A DNA stretch of 64,000 nucleotides from Ancylostoma caninum (GCA_037903475.1 JBAJFG010000495.1:248001-312000), one strand, 5' to 3'; numbered from the stretch's first letter, positions 10,851 through 23,734 are shown. Notes: generated from the letters alone by a model not told the origin. Program-made: numbers and translations.

Positions 10851-12469
10851 TTAAAGGCAACACCCACGAAAATCTTCATGTCCGAAATTTTGGATGTTTT
10901 GGAGTCTAGACGATAGCCCGAGTAATTCTACGCTCAACACAAGTGGTCTAGTCTGTTTTTAATTTTTAATTTTTATCTAGAATGAGTTTCTCTGAAAAAG
11001 TGAGAATAACAGGAGAAAGTCACGATTAGCTCTTCTCTTAACCGGAGTCTTGTCCTTGACGGGAAGCTGTTAAGATCCTAAGATAGATACAGGTACGAGC
11101 GAGTCAACGAAGAAATATCACTGAATGAGGTAGAGTTTTAGGTTTCATTATTACAAGCTTTTTGGTGAGCCATAACACCTGCTTGAGCGGTCATGCTGAC
11201 ATGGAGCGACAATCTTTTTTCCTGTTCAAATCAGCGCGTGCCACACGGGTTACCATAGGGAAAGCTTCTAAAAATTTCGCTTAATATTCAGTTTTAATGA
11301 TCTTTCCATCGATCTCTTGGAACTATCATAAAATAGACGCTATCACCATTTCACCTCAGTGAACGGAACTTACTTCTTCAGAATCCATTCTTCGTGCCTA
11401 ATCTACTGTTTACATTGCATTTTTTGAAGCTAAAGCATAGCGCTTAATCTGTTCAACAACATGAGTCACAGTTTCGATTTGAAATCACATTCAAGCATTC
11501 AAAATAATTTTTTTGATTTTTATGTTGATCGCGTTTTTGTTCGGGATTAAGCAAATGCGGCACTCATTTTTGAAAGCGTTTTTCAAAGTTAGTTCGAAGG
11601 GCAAAATAAAAACTAATGACTAATAATAGATGCGCTAGGCTCCCTTATTTAGCACGCATTTGTATTTTATCTGTCATATCCTTGTCAACGATTTCATTCA
11701 CTTTTTCTGGTGTGGTCACCATTTCCTAACATTTTGCACATGGCCTGCTGTCTGCTCGCGTCCAGCTGCGCTTGATTTTCAGCACCCAGAAACCACGGCT
11801 GAAAAATGAAGGTGATGATCCTCCAAAATTAGCATACAAGTGATGTTCGGTTAACTTGCGGTCTTCTCTTCCAGATAAGAAAATTTAATGACCACTTGGA
11901 TTCAGCACTTCCCAGTAAATGAGTGCAGTTGTAGTTGCTCGACTTGCCCTCTTTGTCAAAAGCAGATACTTTGTCAGATCGATTTGAAATTCACAGTTCA
12001 TTCATGTGAAAGACTCTCAAACAGAATCGCATTTTTTGAAAACGAACAACTCCTTGGCGGTGATTCCGGAAACTTTTCAAACGGCCCTCGTATAGGGTGA
12101 ATTTCTGTTCATTGGGTCTTTACGCTCAACCATAAGTTTTGTCTCTTTTATTGAGGTGTGTCTCTGCAGTGAACATTCTGCTGCCCTTTCGTTTGTGCTC
12201 TTTCTACTTCGGAAATGCTAAAAATTAGTCGAATATCCAGTTGCGCCAGGAAATTCGTTGGCAATAAAGGCAGTGGCATTGACTTTCCTGATCTACTCCA
12301 CCCGCATAACTCGGCCATATTGCTATAATGCAGCAAATTGATAGCATCCAAGAACCATTTTAACATAAGTTCTGACAAAATTGACCACATTATTCATATT
12401 GCTCATGGTCAGAAAGCTAAGATCGCGCTAAAATCTGAATGACAATTTTTTCGTGGGTGCTGCCTTTAA
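10851..12469. mobile_element. TTAA-flanked element, about 1.6 kb
   Basis: The left end reads TTAAAGGCAACACCCACGAA and the right end is the inverse of TTAAAGGCAGCACCCACGAA. TTAA lies at both edges, the target duplication of piggyBac-type transposons. Similarity to the 28.6 kb element continues past the terminus (CTTCATGTCCGAAATTTT against TTTCATATCTGAGGTTTT). No transposase is recognisable inside, so this is probably a non-autonomous copy, or two solo ends by coincidence. Confidence 0.55.
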
Positions 12470-13620
12470 GAAAGGACATGAGATGGGAGACAGATCCCAT
12501 TGGATCGCTAACGTATAGCCCGGCTTCTCCCAGATCTCGAAAAGGCAATGAACAGCATATGAGGAGGATTTCAAGACAGTGGGCTCATTCACAGTGTGCC
12601 CATTATAAGATGAAATCTATCAGATGAGATTGACGGCTGAAGTCACTAGGATCGAGAGTGTTACTTCGCGCAGCAGGATGGCGTCGACACGCAGCACCTC
12701 CATCTGGGTTCTTTTTACAACAAAACTAGAAATTCTTTAGACAAACATCCCATCCTGGGAGTAGGCGGTTGGCATTACTACATACATTACTATAAGGGGT
12801 AAATGAAGCAGTACTGTGGCGGAGTTAGCAAAGTTTGCGGTCTTATTTCTGAGCAAAACAAAAGTTTGTCACTATGAGCTTATTAGGAATGCTTGTGAAA
12901 ATATGCAGAGATGAAAGCCCTTTGATGAAAAAAAAACCCTCGGACTTCTTGTGTCTTTTTTTTGCTAAATTTAGATGCAGGGAACAGTGTACTCCCCTGC
13001 GAACGATGTCTATTACAGAACAGGAACGTAGGAGAGTGTCGCGCAGCGAAGAGACGCGTCGTGTGCTACTGAGTCAACTTGGCTGCCATTGACTATATTT
13101 GCACGAAAAAAGCTCAGATTTTGAGGATATGATATATGTAATTTTAAATGGATGAAGGGACGCTTGATGACTTAAAAAAAACCATTTTGAGAGGTTACAC
13201 CATATAGAAAGCAGAAACATAGGAGAAAAGTAACGTTACTAGATGCAATCAAAAGAAAAATGGGAGTTCAAAAGACATGGAGGTGAAGGCAGTTTCTAGT
13301 ATTCTTTTCTCCAATTTTTAAAAGAAATCTTTAGGAGTAGTGGAAAAAATTTCATCGGCCACAAATCTTATGACCAATTGAATGTTGGAAGGCAGCTGCA
13401 ACACACCACTGTTATATCTATTATAGTGATCAACATGTTCAAACGTATAATTTTTTGTTTGTTTACCCATGCACTCTAGGTATGCTCGTGGTGAGTGCAG
13501 TTCAAAATTTAGAAAGCTTACAAATGAAAATATAGTAATTCACTAGCAGTCCTGAGTTTTCAACGAAAACAGAGAATGAAGCAGTGAAATTCTCAAGGAA
13601 ACGTATAGAAAAGCAGGCTA
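12470..13620. other. No gene seen
   Basis: Only short frames. Nothing with convincing splice structure and no clear inverted repeats. Confidence 0.4.
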
Positions 13621-13623
13621 GTG

Positions 13624-13906
13624 AAGAGAACGTAATGATGGGCAAGCTCACTATCAGAAAGTCCACGATAGCTGCGTCGGGACGGGCTTCGAAGTGATAA
13701 GAAGAACCGTGGAAACGGGATTTGCGAGCGGGGACAATGAGTCGGCGCCCGAATCGCCGCGCGGCGCTGCCACCTACACCGCAGTCCAAGTCCTAGCACT
13801 TGTTCTGGCCGAATTCCTCGCCGCCACCGAATCATTCATGGAACTGGCTTCCGCTGACAACAACACATACACTGCTAACACCGGCGTTTCCGACAAAGCG
13901 ATATGA
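13624..13906 (+). CDS. Candidate terminal exon, unknown acidic protein
   Basis: In a GC-rich patch the plus strand is open from about 13624 to TGA at 13904. It reads AHYQKVHDSCVGTGFEVIRR, then TGFASGDNESAPESPRG, a hydrophobic stretch (YTAVQVLALVLAEFLAA) and an acidic tail. Many codons end in C or G, unlike the flanks. The acceptor is not certain (AAG or TAG near 13617-13623). The minus strand is also open, so strand is unresolved and no function is inferred. Confidence 0.3.
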
Positions 13907-14347
13907 TATACCATGCATGTAATCATCACAGAAAAATCGGCTATCGCGCTGAAAACCGCAGCAGACGACTGCAGCTGGCCAGGTGCGTGCGACTGGCGTC
14001 TCTTCGACGTCTGCAGACTGGTTGATCCGGATCGGCTGCCAGGAATTCAGTAGGTGATTCGTGCGACGACGATGTCGTTCGGCCAGCCAATCGATGTGCC
14101 TACGAAAATTGCTCATGGTAATGTGTCGAGGATTAGGACGAGGCGACAAACGTCTTCGTGGTCGGATAAGGACCACCAGCGAATTACCCAGAGTTCGAAA
14201 GATTGAGACATTCACAGAGTGTGCTAGAATTTTCTCCTGAGAGATGGCTTTAACCGACATGGTAGTGATTTCTTCGAATTGTACTTCATTTCTGACAGAT
14301 CTTAATTCTGTAATTCCAAACCGGCTTAAAGTATTGGCGATTTGCAA
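13832..14347 (-). CDS. Candidate minus-strand ORF, 171 codons, unknown
   Basis: An uninterrupted minus-strand frame contains MSNFRRHIDWLAERHRRR, TNHLLNSWQPIRINQSADVE and ARTWPAAVVCCGFQRDSR, a composition with several Trp and many Arg that looks coding. It overlaps the plus-strand candidate at its C-terminal end. No family is recognised. It may be an exon, a captured fragment in a transposon, or chance in GC-rich DNA. Confidence 0.3.
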   Translation of the reverse strand: MQIANTLSRFGITELRSVRNEVQFEEITTMSVKAISQEKILAHSVNVSIFRTLGNSLVVLIRPRRRLSPRPNPRHITMSNFRRHIDWLAERHRRRTNHLLNSWQPIRINQSADVEETPVARTWPAAVVCCGFQRDSRFFCDDYMHGISYRFVGNAGVSSVCVVVSGSQFHE

Positions 14348-14772
14348 ATTAGCGGAAATTAGAGTGAAGAGTCAGAAACTAATACGAGGCTGTCACTACT
14401 CTGAAACTTGGCAGCGATACATTTGGCGAGAGTATGTGTTTGACACTACATTTTACGAGAAGTTTTGCATTGCAATACATTTTCCACGAGAATAAGTCAA
14501 GATTCTGTTTGGCGCAATAAAAGGCGAGAAAATGTTGGTGAAACATTTTCCGGGTTGGCTAGATAAGATTGCCATTATGTGGGATAACACGTTCATTTCC
14601 TTCTTAGCCATCGGCGGTTTGGACCGGGATGGCTCAGCTGGTAAGGATAGGGACTCCGAAGAATGGTATCACGGTACGATTCCTGACGATGTCAAAGTCT
14701 TTGCGCGGTTGATAACGCTTTTGTTTGACGATATAATTGGCAAGATTCGCGTGGCATTACAATTAGAGAGGC

Positions 14773-14868
14773 TTGTTTGGCAATACATTTGGCGGAGTTC
14801 GATTGCCTGGGTAGTTGGCAAACCCGTCTGCGACGTTGCCAAACGAACCTCGCCAAATGTATCACCAA
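14773..14868. mobile_element. Small foldback in a repeat with a TGGCRATACATTTGGCG motif
   Basis: GGCAATACATTTGGCGGAG faces CTCGCCAAATGTATCACC, with GTTGGCAAACCCG opposite GTTGCCAAACG between them. A further direct copy of the motif lies at 14409 (GCGATACATTTGGCGAGAG), so 14409-14868 may be one degraded element. The 131-codon ORF over it is not trusted as a gene. Confidence 0.45.
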
Positions 14869-14927
14869 TGAATATCAGAGCAACTGGTGCCCAACTTTTC
14901 CTTCACTTTTGTGCCTCCATTGCTTAA

Positions 14928-15960
14928 GATTAACTACCCACATTTGATTTTGCTAATGTCTCCATGAAATTCAGGATTGAATCCACTTGAAATTTCAGCA
15001 TAAGATCACTCGTAGGCCGTAAGGAAGTCCAAAACAAAACTCAGCCAAAACTTCACATAGAGGAGTACTCCAGGTATTCGAGAGCCGAGCAATTTTCAAG
15101 GTTAAAGCTTGTCATGATCTATTTCACCAGGGAGAATAATTGAAGAAGGATTAGAATGAAAAAGCGCAAGAAAATATGTGTTATTCGGAGACACTGCAAA
15201 GAAGAAGGACGAAGGGTACAAATTTTTATCACTTTTGAAAGAAATTATATGCTCTGGAAAGTGTGCATATCTCTCAAAAATTTCTCACATTTTGCCTCGC
15301 TGATGGGTCATTTGACATTATTGTTAAGATTTGTATGTATGTTCCATAACGTTCTACAAAAAGACATATAGAAATTGTATTGTCGGCTTCAAATCCAAAA
15401 CCTCCTATATTGGGCGTGGTTCAAATTCAAAGGCGAGAAAAAAAAACCCTGAGTGTTGCTTTTTACTGTGTGTTTGGCTCTCTTTCACTATCGTAAAAAA
15501 TGCAATACGTCGAAGAAACCACTGGTGCACCATTTGCAATCAAAATATGTAATAAAAAGGTTTTTTTGCAGTACATTGGGATGAAACTCTGTCCGAAAGT
15601 TCTTGATCCTTCCTTCCACATAAAGAGCTCGACGATTGGAGGGAAGGTTGATTGAGATATCAGAGCATATTTTCTCTGCTGTTTCACTAGTGGTCAGGAA
15701 TCCATTCGTTAACCTGCTGCTCAAGCCGCGCCTTCGATGGGTGAAGACGATACTCTCCTCAATCCTTTCTCCGAGTTCATATGGGCCCACTTTTGAGTCA
15801 TGGAAGCCTGGTCTAACTACAACTAACAGATCCTGTAGGTACTACATAGCTTCGCCGAGTGATCAAACGTTGAACGAGCACTTGTCATGAAGAAGAAACA
15901 GCGCTGCAATTCGAATCATCCTCGCATGGCAGGATGATCACGGCTACAGACTTGTTCCTG
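14928..15960. other. No firm gene
   Basis: Overlapping frames on both strands at 15488-15890 look moderately protein-like, but no motif or splice pair decides between them. They may belong to the reverse-transcriptase relic that follows. Confidence 0.3.
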
Positions 15961-15967
15961 CAGCCGC

Positions 15968-16237
15968 GTGCAAGGAAAAACCACCATAGCTGGAAAGACC
16001 GCCATTCACCACGCCAATTTTAGCGCTGTTTTTATGAAGGGACCTAGCGGTGTTAGGCAAGGATACCTCACTCCACCCGGCCCTATTTTTCCTGCCACGA
16101 ACAAAACTGTTCCAGTGCTTTCGTCTATTAAATTTACTCGGAAAGTGGAGAAAATCAACCATTGCTGGGACCTTGCTCATTACACTCGAGCGAAGCTGCA
16201 CCATAGGGACGAGGATTGCCCTGAGATCACAAAATAG
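15968..16237 (+). pseudogene. Possible non-LTR reverse-transcriptase relic
   Basis: The frame includes MKGPSGVRQGYLTPPGPIF, which resembles the SGVRQGxxLSPxLF block of non-LTR reverse transcriptases, preceded by a residue pattern (HHANFSAVF) like the strand before it. The catalytic YxDD box is not seen, the element is not delimited and the frame closes after 89 codons. A weak call resting on one motif. Confidence 0.25.
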
Positions 16238-16239
16238 CG

Positions 16240-18273
16240 ATCCATTGGTGCTAATAACACAGGAATGGAACTAAAAACGAGCTTTTCTCCGGTCCATCGA
16301 AAAGGAAATTCACATGAAAATGGTACAGCGCGTGTCGGAACACAAGAGTAGGTGATGCAAGTTGTGAGCAAGGAACAGACGTGATGTGACTGTGCAGGGA
16401 TCGCCACAAGGGCATTCACATTCTAAGGCTGAATATGCGCCAACCCATTATCTAGTGTCATCCAACGAGCAACAATGATGCCATTAAAAAATGATGATGG
16501 GTGTAAAACCAGAAATATTGAGCAAATAAATGTAATGATGAGAAACAGCAAAGAACAAGACAAAAAGTTTTGCACCGACTAGATTCTGTATTGAGGACCG
16601 AGTAACGTGTATTAGATGCATTCAAAATCGAATATTCGATCTCGAATGATCGAATTTTCGAGTGTTCGAGAAAGAGAGGCAGTAATGCAGACATGAAGAA
16701 TGAGAACAGTCGTATGGCTTCCTCTTCCTCGGGCATTTTCCGCCTAATTCAGAGCTTTTTTCCTAATTCCTAAGCAGAAAATCCTTTGTCAAAATACTGA
16801 CACTCATACCTCACGCAACAGAGATACACCTTGAAATAACTTCGGATTTTTCTCAACTGAATCTGAAGAGCTTCTCATCTACTTCCTTGTGCTTGTGATC
16901 CACCATTGTATAGCGCACTTATCGGCATGTAAATAAATAAATAAATAAATATGTAATTTGTCCACATTACATACATATTGAATTAATCAGTTTCCATCCA
17001 ATCCATGCATTGGATTCCGGAGAGGATTCTAGTTTGTCCACTACGGTCATACATGGTTTGTCGAGTTGATCCTTCCGAAAAGCTAAGCATCTAACGTACA
17101 TAATTCTATTACATACGTATGTAGATGCTACTGGAATCTTTTTTAGATTCGTATAGTATACAAAGAAGGTGGAAAGACTTGCACAAAATTTTCCAGGTGA
17201 GGAAACGTTGAAAACCGAATTCCGTCTCGCTGGATGAACAAAGTTTCAGTCGATTGAAACACTTGCCATGGCAGAACAGAAGGGCTGGCCCGGCGAATAC
17301 TGGGGAAGAGCATACCCAGATAGCATGCTTCTAAGAATCCTGTAGAGTCCACAAGTCAGATATGTATTGTATACTAGTTCTCTTAAGCACACTAGAAATC
17401 TCTGTCTCCAAGGGGTGTAAAAAAGTGAAAACAATTTTTGAAAAATGATGAGATTGTCATGTGTTATATAAGTCATGTCCAACAAACAGAGAAAAACATG
17501 AATATTGGCTAATAACAATACCATAGGCTTGTCAGCAAATAGCACGATGAAATGCAGTGATCAAGAGATTTCTATGAGCGGAACTTCCTCTGCAACTTCC
17601 TCTTTGTAACATTTCCCAAATCATTTCGTGGAGCGTCGTTCAAGAGTTCTTGAATAGCCCTCTCTGGGAATCACATGCGACACCGCTTATTGATCGGCGA
17701 TTTTGATGTTGGAAATCCAGTTTACGTATTTTACTGGAAATGGGACAAGGATATTGGAAAGGGCCTTCCTGGTATATTTTAGAGGAAAGGAGCTCAAGTT
17801 TAATCTCTAAGTACGCACTGGAATCTGGTCAAACCCTCATACGTTACAGCCGTTATTCAGGTTTATTTGGAGGGAGGCTCGAGAAAATTTTATTACACAT
17901 TATTTGGACAGAAAAATAAAGGAAACCAAATTCAGCAATGTGGCACTGACGAAAACCCGGGTCCAGAGTATCTTATGAGATCCGTATCGACCTGCTTATG
18001 TTTTTCAACTAATATCGACTGAAAATTCCCATGAGGCACAGCCAACTGTGGTGGAGTAGCAGCTTGGATGTCGCAGCTACACTGACTGCAGAAAATTCCC
18101 GTTAACCCTCGATGAGAGCTTCATATAACAGGCAATAACATAGAGGTTTATGATCCATTGACATGGATGGTAGTCATTTCCAATATTGGCCAGCATAACA
18201 GCAAAAGGCGCCGGCCAATAAAGCCGCCAATAAAGAAGAAAGAGAGAAAAAGAATGACAAGTGTGGCGCCATA
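16240..18273. other. No gene; scattered simple repeats
   Basis: Contains a run of self-complementary TCGAAT and TTCGAG words at about 16626-16672 and an (AAAT)n stretch at about 16931-16952. The (AAAT)n could be the tail of a dead retroelement. No exon is supported. Confidence 0.4.
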
Positions 18274-19847
18274 CAGTGCGTTTCATAAGTATAGACGCAC
18301 CCCAGAAAACACTGGTACACAGTTCCACGTAACTTTTTGGAGAAAACCACGAGTGCCAATCGAATAAGCGTGCCCAAAAACCCTTGTTTCCGTCGTTTCT
18401 CCCAAAGCTATGGAAAAATATAGGTAGATCCAGCACTCCCCCCTCCTAGGGACCGTTTCATAAGTATAGACGCACTTTCAGAAATCGATGATTTCGCAGA
18501 AGGAACTTCCTTGCAACAGCAGATTTGTAGCTGATAGGTCTCCGTAATTCCCAAGCAACTCAGAAAACATGGGTTGGCATAGATTTACCCACCCCTTCCA
18601 GCAAATGGCAATCAAAACGGCTCTTAGTACAGACAATAGCATTTTTCAGATTTGTTGTACCGGAAGATGTTCGGTTCCGGCCATGAATGTCATCTGGTAG
18701 GATGCTCCAGTGGTGTTCGATGTTGCTAGTATTAGAAGGCAGATAGTACCGTTGAACAGGGCTTCTCAAAATGCTTATTTGTTGAGCGACTGGAATAGGT
18801 CACATCGGTTTTTCGATGGAAAGTGAGGTTTCTCCTTCTGTGTGCTGCAAGAAAATGTAAGAATTGGACACTAAAGGTGCTCTTGTGATTTGAGAAATTC
18901 GGTTATGTAGAAATGGGAATAATATCGAGGATGTCGTTATGGGAGCAAACATCTCCAACTTTGGCAGCGCCTACCTCCAAAGGTGCTCGTTTTGAGAGAG
19001 TCTGACTCTCCTTGTATATCATCCCAGCGGCGTGCAATTATTATAATACAGTCCAATTAAAGCTTTTCTCATCCCGTAAAATCATTTAAACATAGCATGG
19101 GCTTTCAAAAGATCCAAAACAACCAACTCGTTTTTTCGACATGGCTTTCACCACGCTCCTTCCGGGAAAACAAGGCTGTGAAGCTTTTTGGAACGGGATA
19201 ACCCGAGGTTTGAGATGAAGTCAACAATGTGCAATGCTGATGCAGCGGTTAAATGCCTTTTTAACCCCTGCACTGCATGATGGAGCCGACGCAAAGGCTC
19301 AGACACCACTAATGCTCATCATGTGCTTCGAGTTCAGGCAGGGTATGCGACACCGTCTTTGATGCGATGCCTTCTTTTACATACCAAAATTCTTCCGTCG
19401 ATTGTAGGACTAAATATCTTATACATATTTGCAGGTGGACCCCGAAGAACCTTCCCCCTACCCGGAGATCCTGCGATTTCGCCAGCCTACAGCATGTAAA
19501 TCTTTTAGCTGCCCCAGCCTCGCTCCAAAACGATGTGATCCAAGTTGAAATGCAGATTTACGTTGTAGACGCATATTAGTTCTCATCAAAATATTGAGCC
19601 CATTTTTTCCCCTGAAGATAAGATTTATTTGTATTTTCTCATAGACTGCGTCTATACTTATGAAACGGCACATTTAATGGTGACGTGCCAAATCTGTTCC
19701 GTATTTTCCATAATCACTAGTGAAACAACGAAATGTTAGGTTTCCTGACATGCCGAATCGATTGACATTTGTAACTTTTCTCATGAAACTGTGATGAACT
19801 GGGTACCGGCATTTTCTGGGGTGCGTCTATACTTATGAAACGCACTG
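18274..19847. mobile_element. Tc3-like Tc1/mariner element, 1.57 kb, degraded
   Basis: Flanked by TA on both sides. The ends are inverted copies beginning CAGTGCGTTTCATAAGTATA and continuing GACGCACCCCAGAAAA. A second copy of the core GTTTCATAAGTATAGACGCA sits inside each arm: 18455-18475 on the left and, inverted, 19647-19666 on the right. The spacing to the end copy is 175 bp on both sides. C. elegans Tc3 likewise has terminal and internal transposase-binding sites in long inverted repeats. The interior is not open. One stretch at about 19500-19550 resembles, with frameshifts, a plus-strand copy of the transposase block NLLxWPxxSPDLNPIE, so it may be a dead autonomous copy. Confidence 0.75.
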
Positions 19848-21465
19848 TATTGGCAGCACACATATGGAGCGGTAACAGAACTTTGAGAAAAGCTAAACAT
19901 ATGATGCAATAATGAAATATGAGAAGGTGAAGGGTAAAAAGCAGACAAAACTTGGAAGAATTGGGATTCAAGTCTGTACTAAGTTGTTGTTTGTTTTTTG
20001 TTTACATCATGGTCTCATCTGTCTGCTATATGTATATTTAAATACACTTGTACGGAGTAGACCATGACCTACGTTGACTGCATCGGATCAATAAATAAAC
20101 AAATAATAAATGAACAACTCTACATGGATTGAGTGACTATTTATCAATTTATGTGCGGCATGAAAAGATTTCATTAGAAACTGTAACAAAAATGAAGGAG
20201 AAAAATAAGGAGAGGCTTGATAGCCTCGACAGTGATCAGACAGGCTGATATCATACGTAGAATGCAGAATTATTTAGTTAAATTTACTTATTTATTTATT
20301 TAGATGCTTACTTTACTGGATATGTACTAACCAAGGATGCGCTGTAATCTGATTCGGATAGAAAAGACGAAGCAGAGCGGGGAAAATCAACAGTAAAACC
20401 TTACGAGAACACGATAACTGGTAGATTATTTATTTATTGTAAAGTTATTGCACTTTGTTCAACAATTTGGGCATAAGTTAGCGTTAGAATTTCGGATTGT
20501 AGAACGAGATCCAAGGAGAACATTGCTGAGACAGAACGGATCCTAGGTATGCAAGATGCAGTGGAGGTCACTCGAAATCAAAAGGAATCAGACGAAATGA
20601 GCAAAGACAAAACGAACGGAGTCTATCTGGGTCTCCTTGCAATGGTTTTTCAGGGAGCTAAATAGAACCCAAGTTGATAGAAGCCTTGCGATCACGCATC
20701 GGTTGATGCAGCCGCATCAGCAGCAGCTGTAGCACGAGGGGAGCTTTGCGGGTTACCCCATGACCCAGATCCGGTCACGGGCGGCTCGTATTCATTCCGC
20801 GAAAAACCCGACATTTAACCGGTCTTCACGTCGGACGCGCTCACGCCAGCAGCAGCTGCATGCCAGAACAAAGTGCGACGGATGCAAATCGAGCGACGTT
20901 TCTCGAAACATTCTACGTTGACCGCAGAATCCTAGAATACGCACAGAGTTTCGGGACTCATTGGAAGGATAACCTGGAACTAAGGGATGTCCATCCTCCA
21001 GTAGGAGCATCTATACTGAAAATTTAGTGCTCATAGGTTCCTCAGATCCGATATTCCAATTCCAATCCCTAAGGATTCAAAATATCCTCTGTTTTCCCAG
21101 GACAACAGAAAGAACAGTGGGGTAGAGAAGCAGAAACCGAACCACATTCGACGTGAAACAGGTTGCCGAACACGATGGAGACAGCGGTGGAGATGGAACG
21201 ATCGAAATGTACGTAGTGCACTTCGAAACTTCGCTTTGAAGACAAGCTGTCAGTGCAAGAGGAAACCTACTTCCATGTTTAGCTTTCGTATGACGTTCAT
21301 TTAGAGCTAGCCAATAAGAATCAGACAAACTGTGGCGATTCCACTAAATTTCATTTCATTCTTGGTCTTGTGTCTAAATGGGAAATAAGCAGAACATTTC
21401 CATCATTTAAGGGGATTTGACGGTAACCAGCGTTTCAAAGGCCAAGAGTTTATGGCGTGATAAAA
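19848..21465. other. No firm gene
   Basis: A GC-richer patch at 20700-21000 has overlapping frames on both strands (minus frame 20792-21010 among them) with no recognised motif. An ATAAATAAACAAATAATAAAT stretch near 20090 could be a retroelement tail. Confidence 0.35.
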
Positions 21466-22167
21466 ATGAGTGAATAGATGGATGAATGGATGGATGGGCG
21501 AGCGATTGAATGAATGAATGAATGAATGAATGAATGGATGGATGGATGGATGAAAGAATGAATGAATGAGTGAATGAATGAATAAATGAATGAATGAATG
21601 AATGAATGAATGAATGAATGAGTGAATGAATGAATAAATGAATGAATGAATGAATGAATGAATGAATGGATGGATGAATGAATGAATGAATGAATGAATG
21701 AATGATTGGATGAATGAATGAATGAATGAATGAATGAATGAATGAATGAATGAATGAATGAGTGAATAAATGGATGGATGGATGAATGGATGAATGAATG
21801 AATGAATGAATGAATGAATGAATGAATGAATGAATGGATGGATGGATGGATGGATGGATGGATGAATGAATGAATGAAAGAATGAATGAATGAATGAATG
21901 AATGGATGGATGAATGAATGAATGAATGAATGAATGAATGAATGAATGAATGAATGATTGAATGATTGAATGAATGAATGGATGAATTTATGAATGAATG
22001 AATGAATAAATGGATGGATGGATGAATGAATGAATGAATGATTGAATGAATGAATGGATGAATGAATGAATGAACGAATGAATGAATGAATGGATGAATG
22101 AATGAATGAATGAATGAATGAATGAATGAATGAATGAATGAATGAATGAATGAATGAATGAATGAAT
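21466..22167. repeat. Tetranucleotide satellite, TGAA with TGGA variants, about 700 bp
   Basis: Nearly pure TGAATGAATGAA array with interspersed TGGA blocks and occasional TAAA, TGAG and TGAT units. The minus strand reads as a 256-codon His/Ile/Ser/Phe repeat frame, a trivial product of a four-base period that lacks stops. Confidence 0.95.
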
Positions 22168-23730
22168 TATCTAGCACTTCTGACTTCCCATTTCATTTAC
22201 AAACAATTCAGAAAACAATGTGGACGTAACTCGAATCTTAAATCACGGCTCGCCTAGATCATATACATACATATATACAGATCATATGTATTTATGAATA
22301 TTCTCAGGTAAATTGTGACGCTACCCATAGTCAGGAATAGACGAGTTTCTCAAACAAAAATGGGGCACTTCGCGGGCGGCCCGCAAAATCCATTTTTCCT
22401 CCGCTGCGACGGAACTCTAGGATACAATGCTATTTAAATGCCACTTTTCACGTGAGACAAGTCCTGCCCCTGGACTAGTGTGTGGGTAGCTCGACACGGA
22501 GCGTTGATAATTTTCACCAGTGGTTCCTTCTCCTCACTCTTTCCTCCGTAGCTTGCCTATTTTGCTAATTATAGATTTTGGAAGCGGTTCCGCTCATAGG
22601 AACAGGATTCTTTTTTTTTTTTTTGGAATCCATTCCCAAAAAATCTGCACTTATGAAGAGCGTGTCATGAAGGGTGTATCAATAAAATTCACGAAGACAG
22701 CGAATGAAATGCGGAAGACTAGCGCTGGCCAAAATGTACGTTTTCTTTGAAAAGAACTGAACAGCATTCGGGGAGTTGGACATGAGCGGATCTCCGAGTC
22801 ATGCTGAACTCCTCTCAAGGGACTACTGAGAGGAATTCTATCTTTCCAAGAGCACAATACTTAGTAATTCATGAAGATCAGCTATGAATAGACCTCTGTC
22901 CAAGGGAGGTGGTGGGGGGGGGGGGGGGGAGGTGAGAGAATGAGGCCTCTGCCAAAAAGCTACCAATATGGTGGCCAAGGAGGCTGGTCCAACGGGAAAT
23001 TTCGAAAGATATATATATAATGATAAATGTTCAAGAAAAAGAACTTTGCATACGTTCCTCCTCGAACGCTCGCCTTGACGTTCGCACTCAAACGCGCCCG
23101 AGTAGTTATTGGGGATACCGCGGAACTTTTATGACCACTACAGTGATCACTATCATTGCTGTTAGAGGAGGAGTATCCGGGAACGATCTCCAGTTGATCT
23201 CGAAAAGATGACTGTCTTTTGACAGGATAAATTGGCCGTATTTGTGCATAAACGTAGAACTCATAAGCATCTCATTTACACCCAATCCTCACAGAGTGGG
23301 TATAGGAGATCACCCCTGGACCTGTTCATTGCATTCAAATTTTTCGACATAGAATTTAGGCTTTGTGCTAGTGATTGTAGGGTTCACGATCTAGAAGCGA
23401 AGTGATTTCCGTGTCGCTTAGCGAGCTTTCTCCGTTTCAACGCCTAGGTTCGTCTTCCAGTTGGAGGAGTTTCTGAAATATAGCCTTTGTCGCGGAGTGA
23501 TTAATCAAATGGGTGGATGAGAAGATCTCAAGGATTTTTTTTTTACTAGACTAAGGCAGTTTGTTTATTAAACTATGAATCTTTGACAAATCACAAAAAT
23601 TGAAACAAATAGTAAATTGAAGGGCACAAACATATTTTACCTGTTCATTTTTTTTTGAAATTTTTGATAATAGGGCCACATTGCGGAGCAAAAGCAGATA
23701 GACAATAATCTCGCACCTTGCACCATCTAC
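22168..23730. other. No gene; homopolymer tracts
   Basis: Contains a T-run at about 22611-22624 and a G-run at about 22914-22929. No supported exon. Confidence 0.4.
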
Positions 23731-23734
23731 TGCC

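Noticed and set aside
21407..22177. 256-codon His/Ile/Ser/Phe repeat ORF
   Set aside because: A direct consequence of the TGAA tetranucleotide array lacking stops in that frame.
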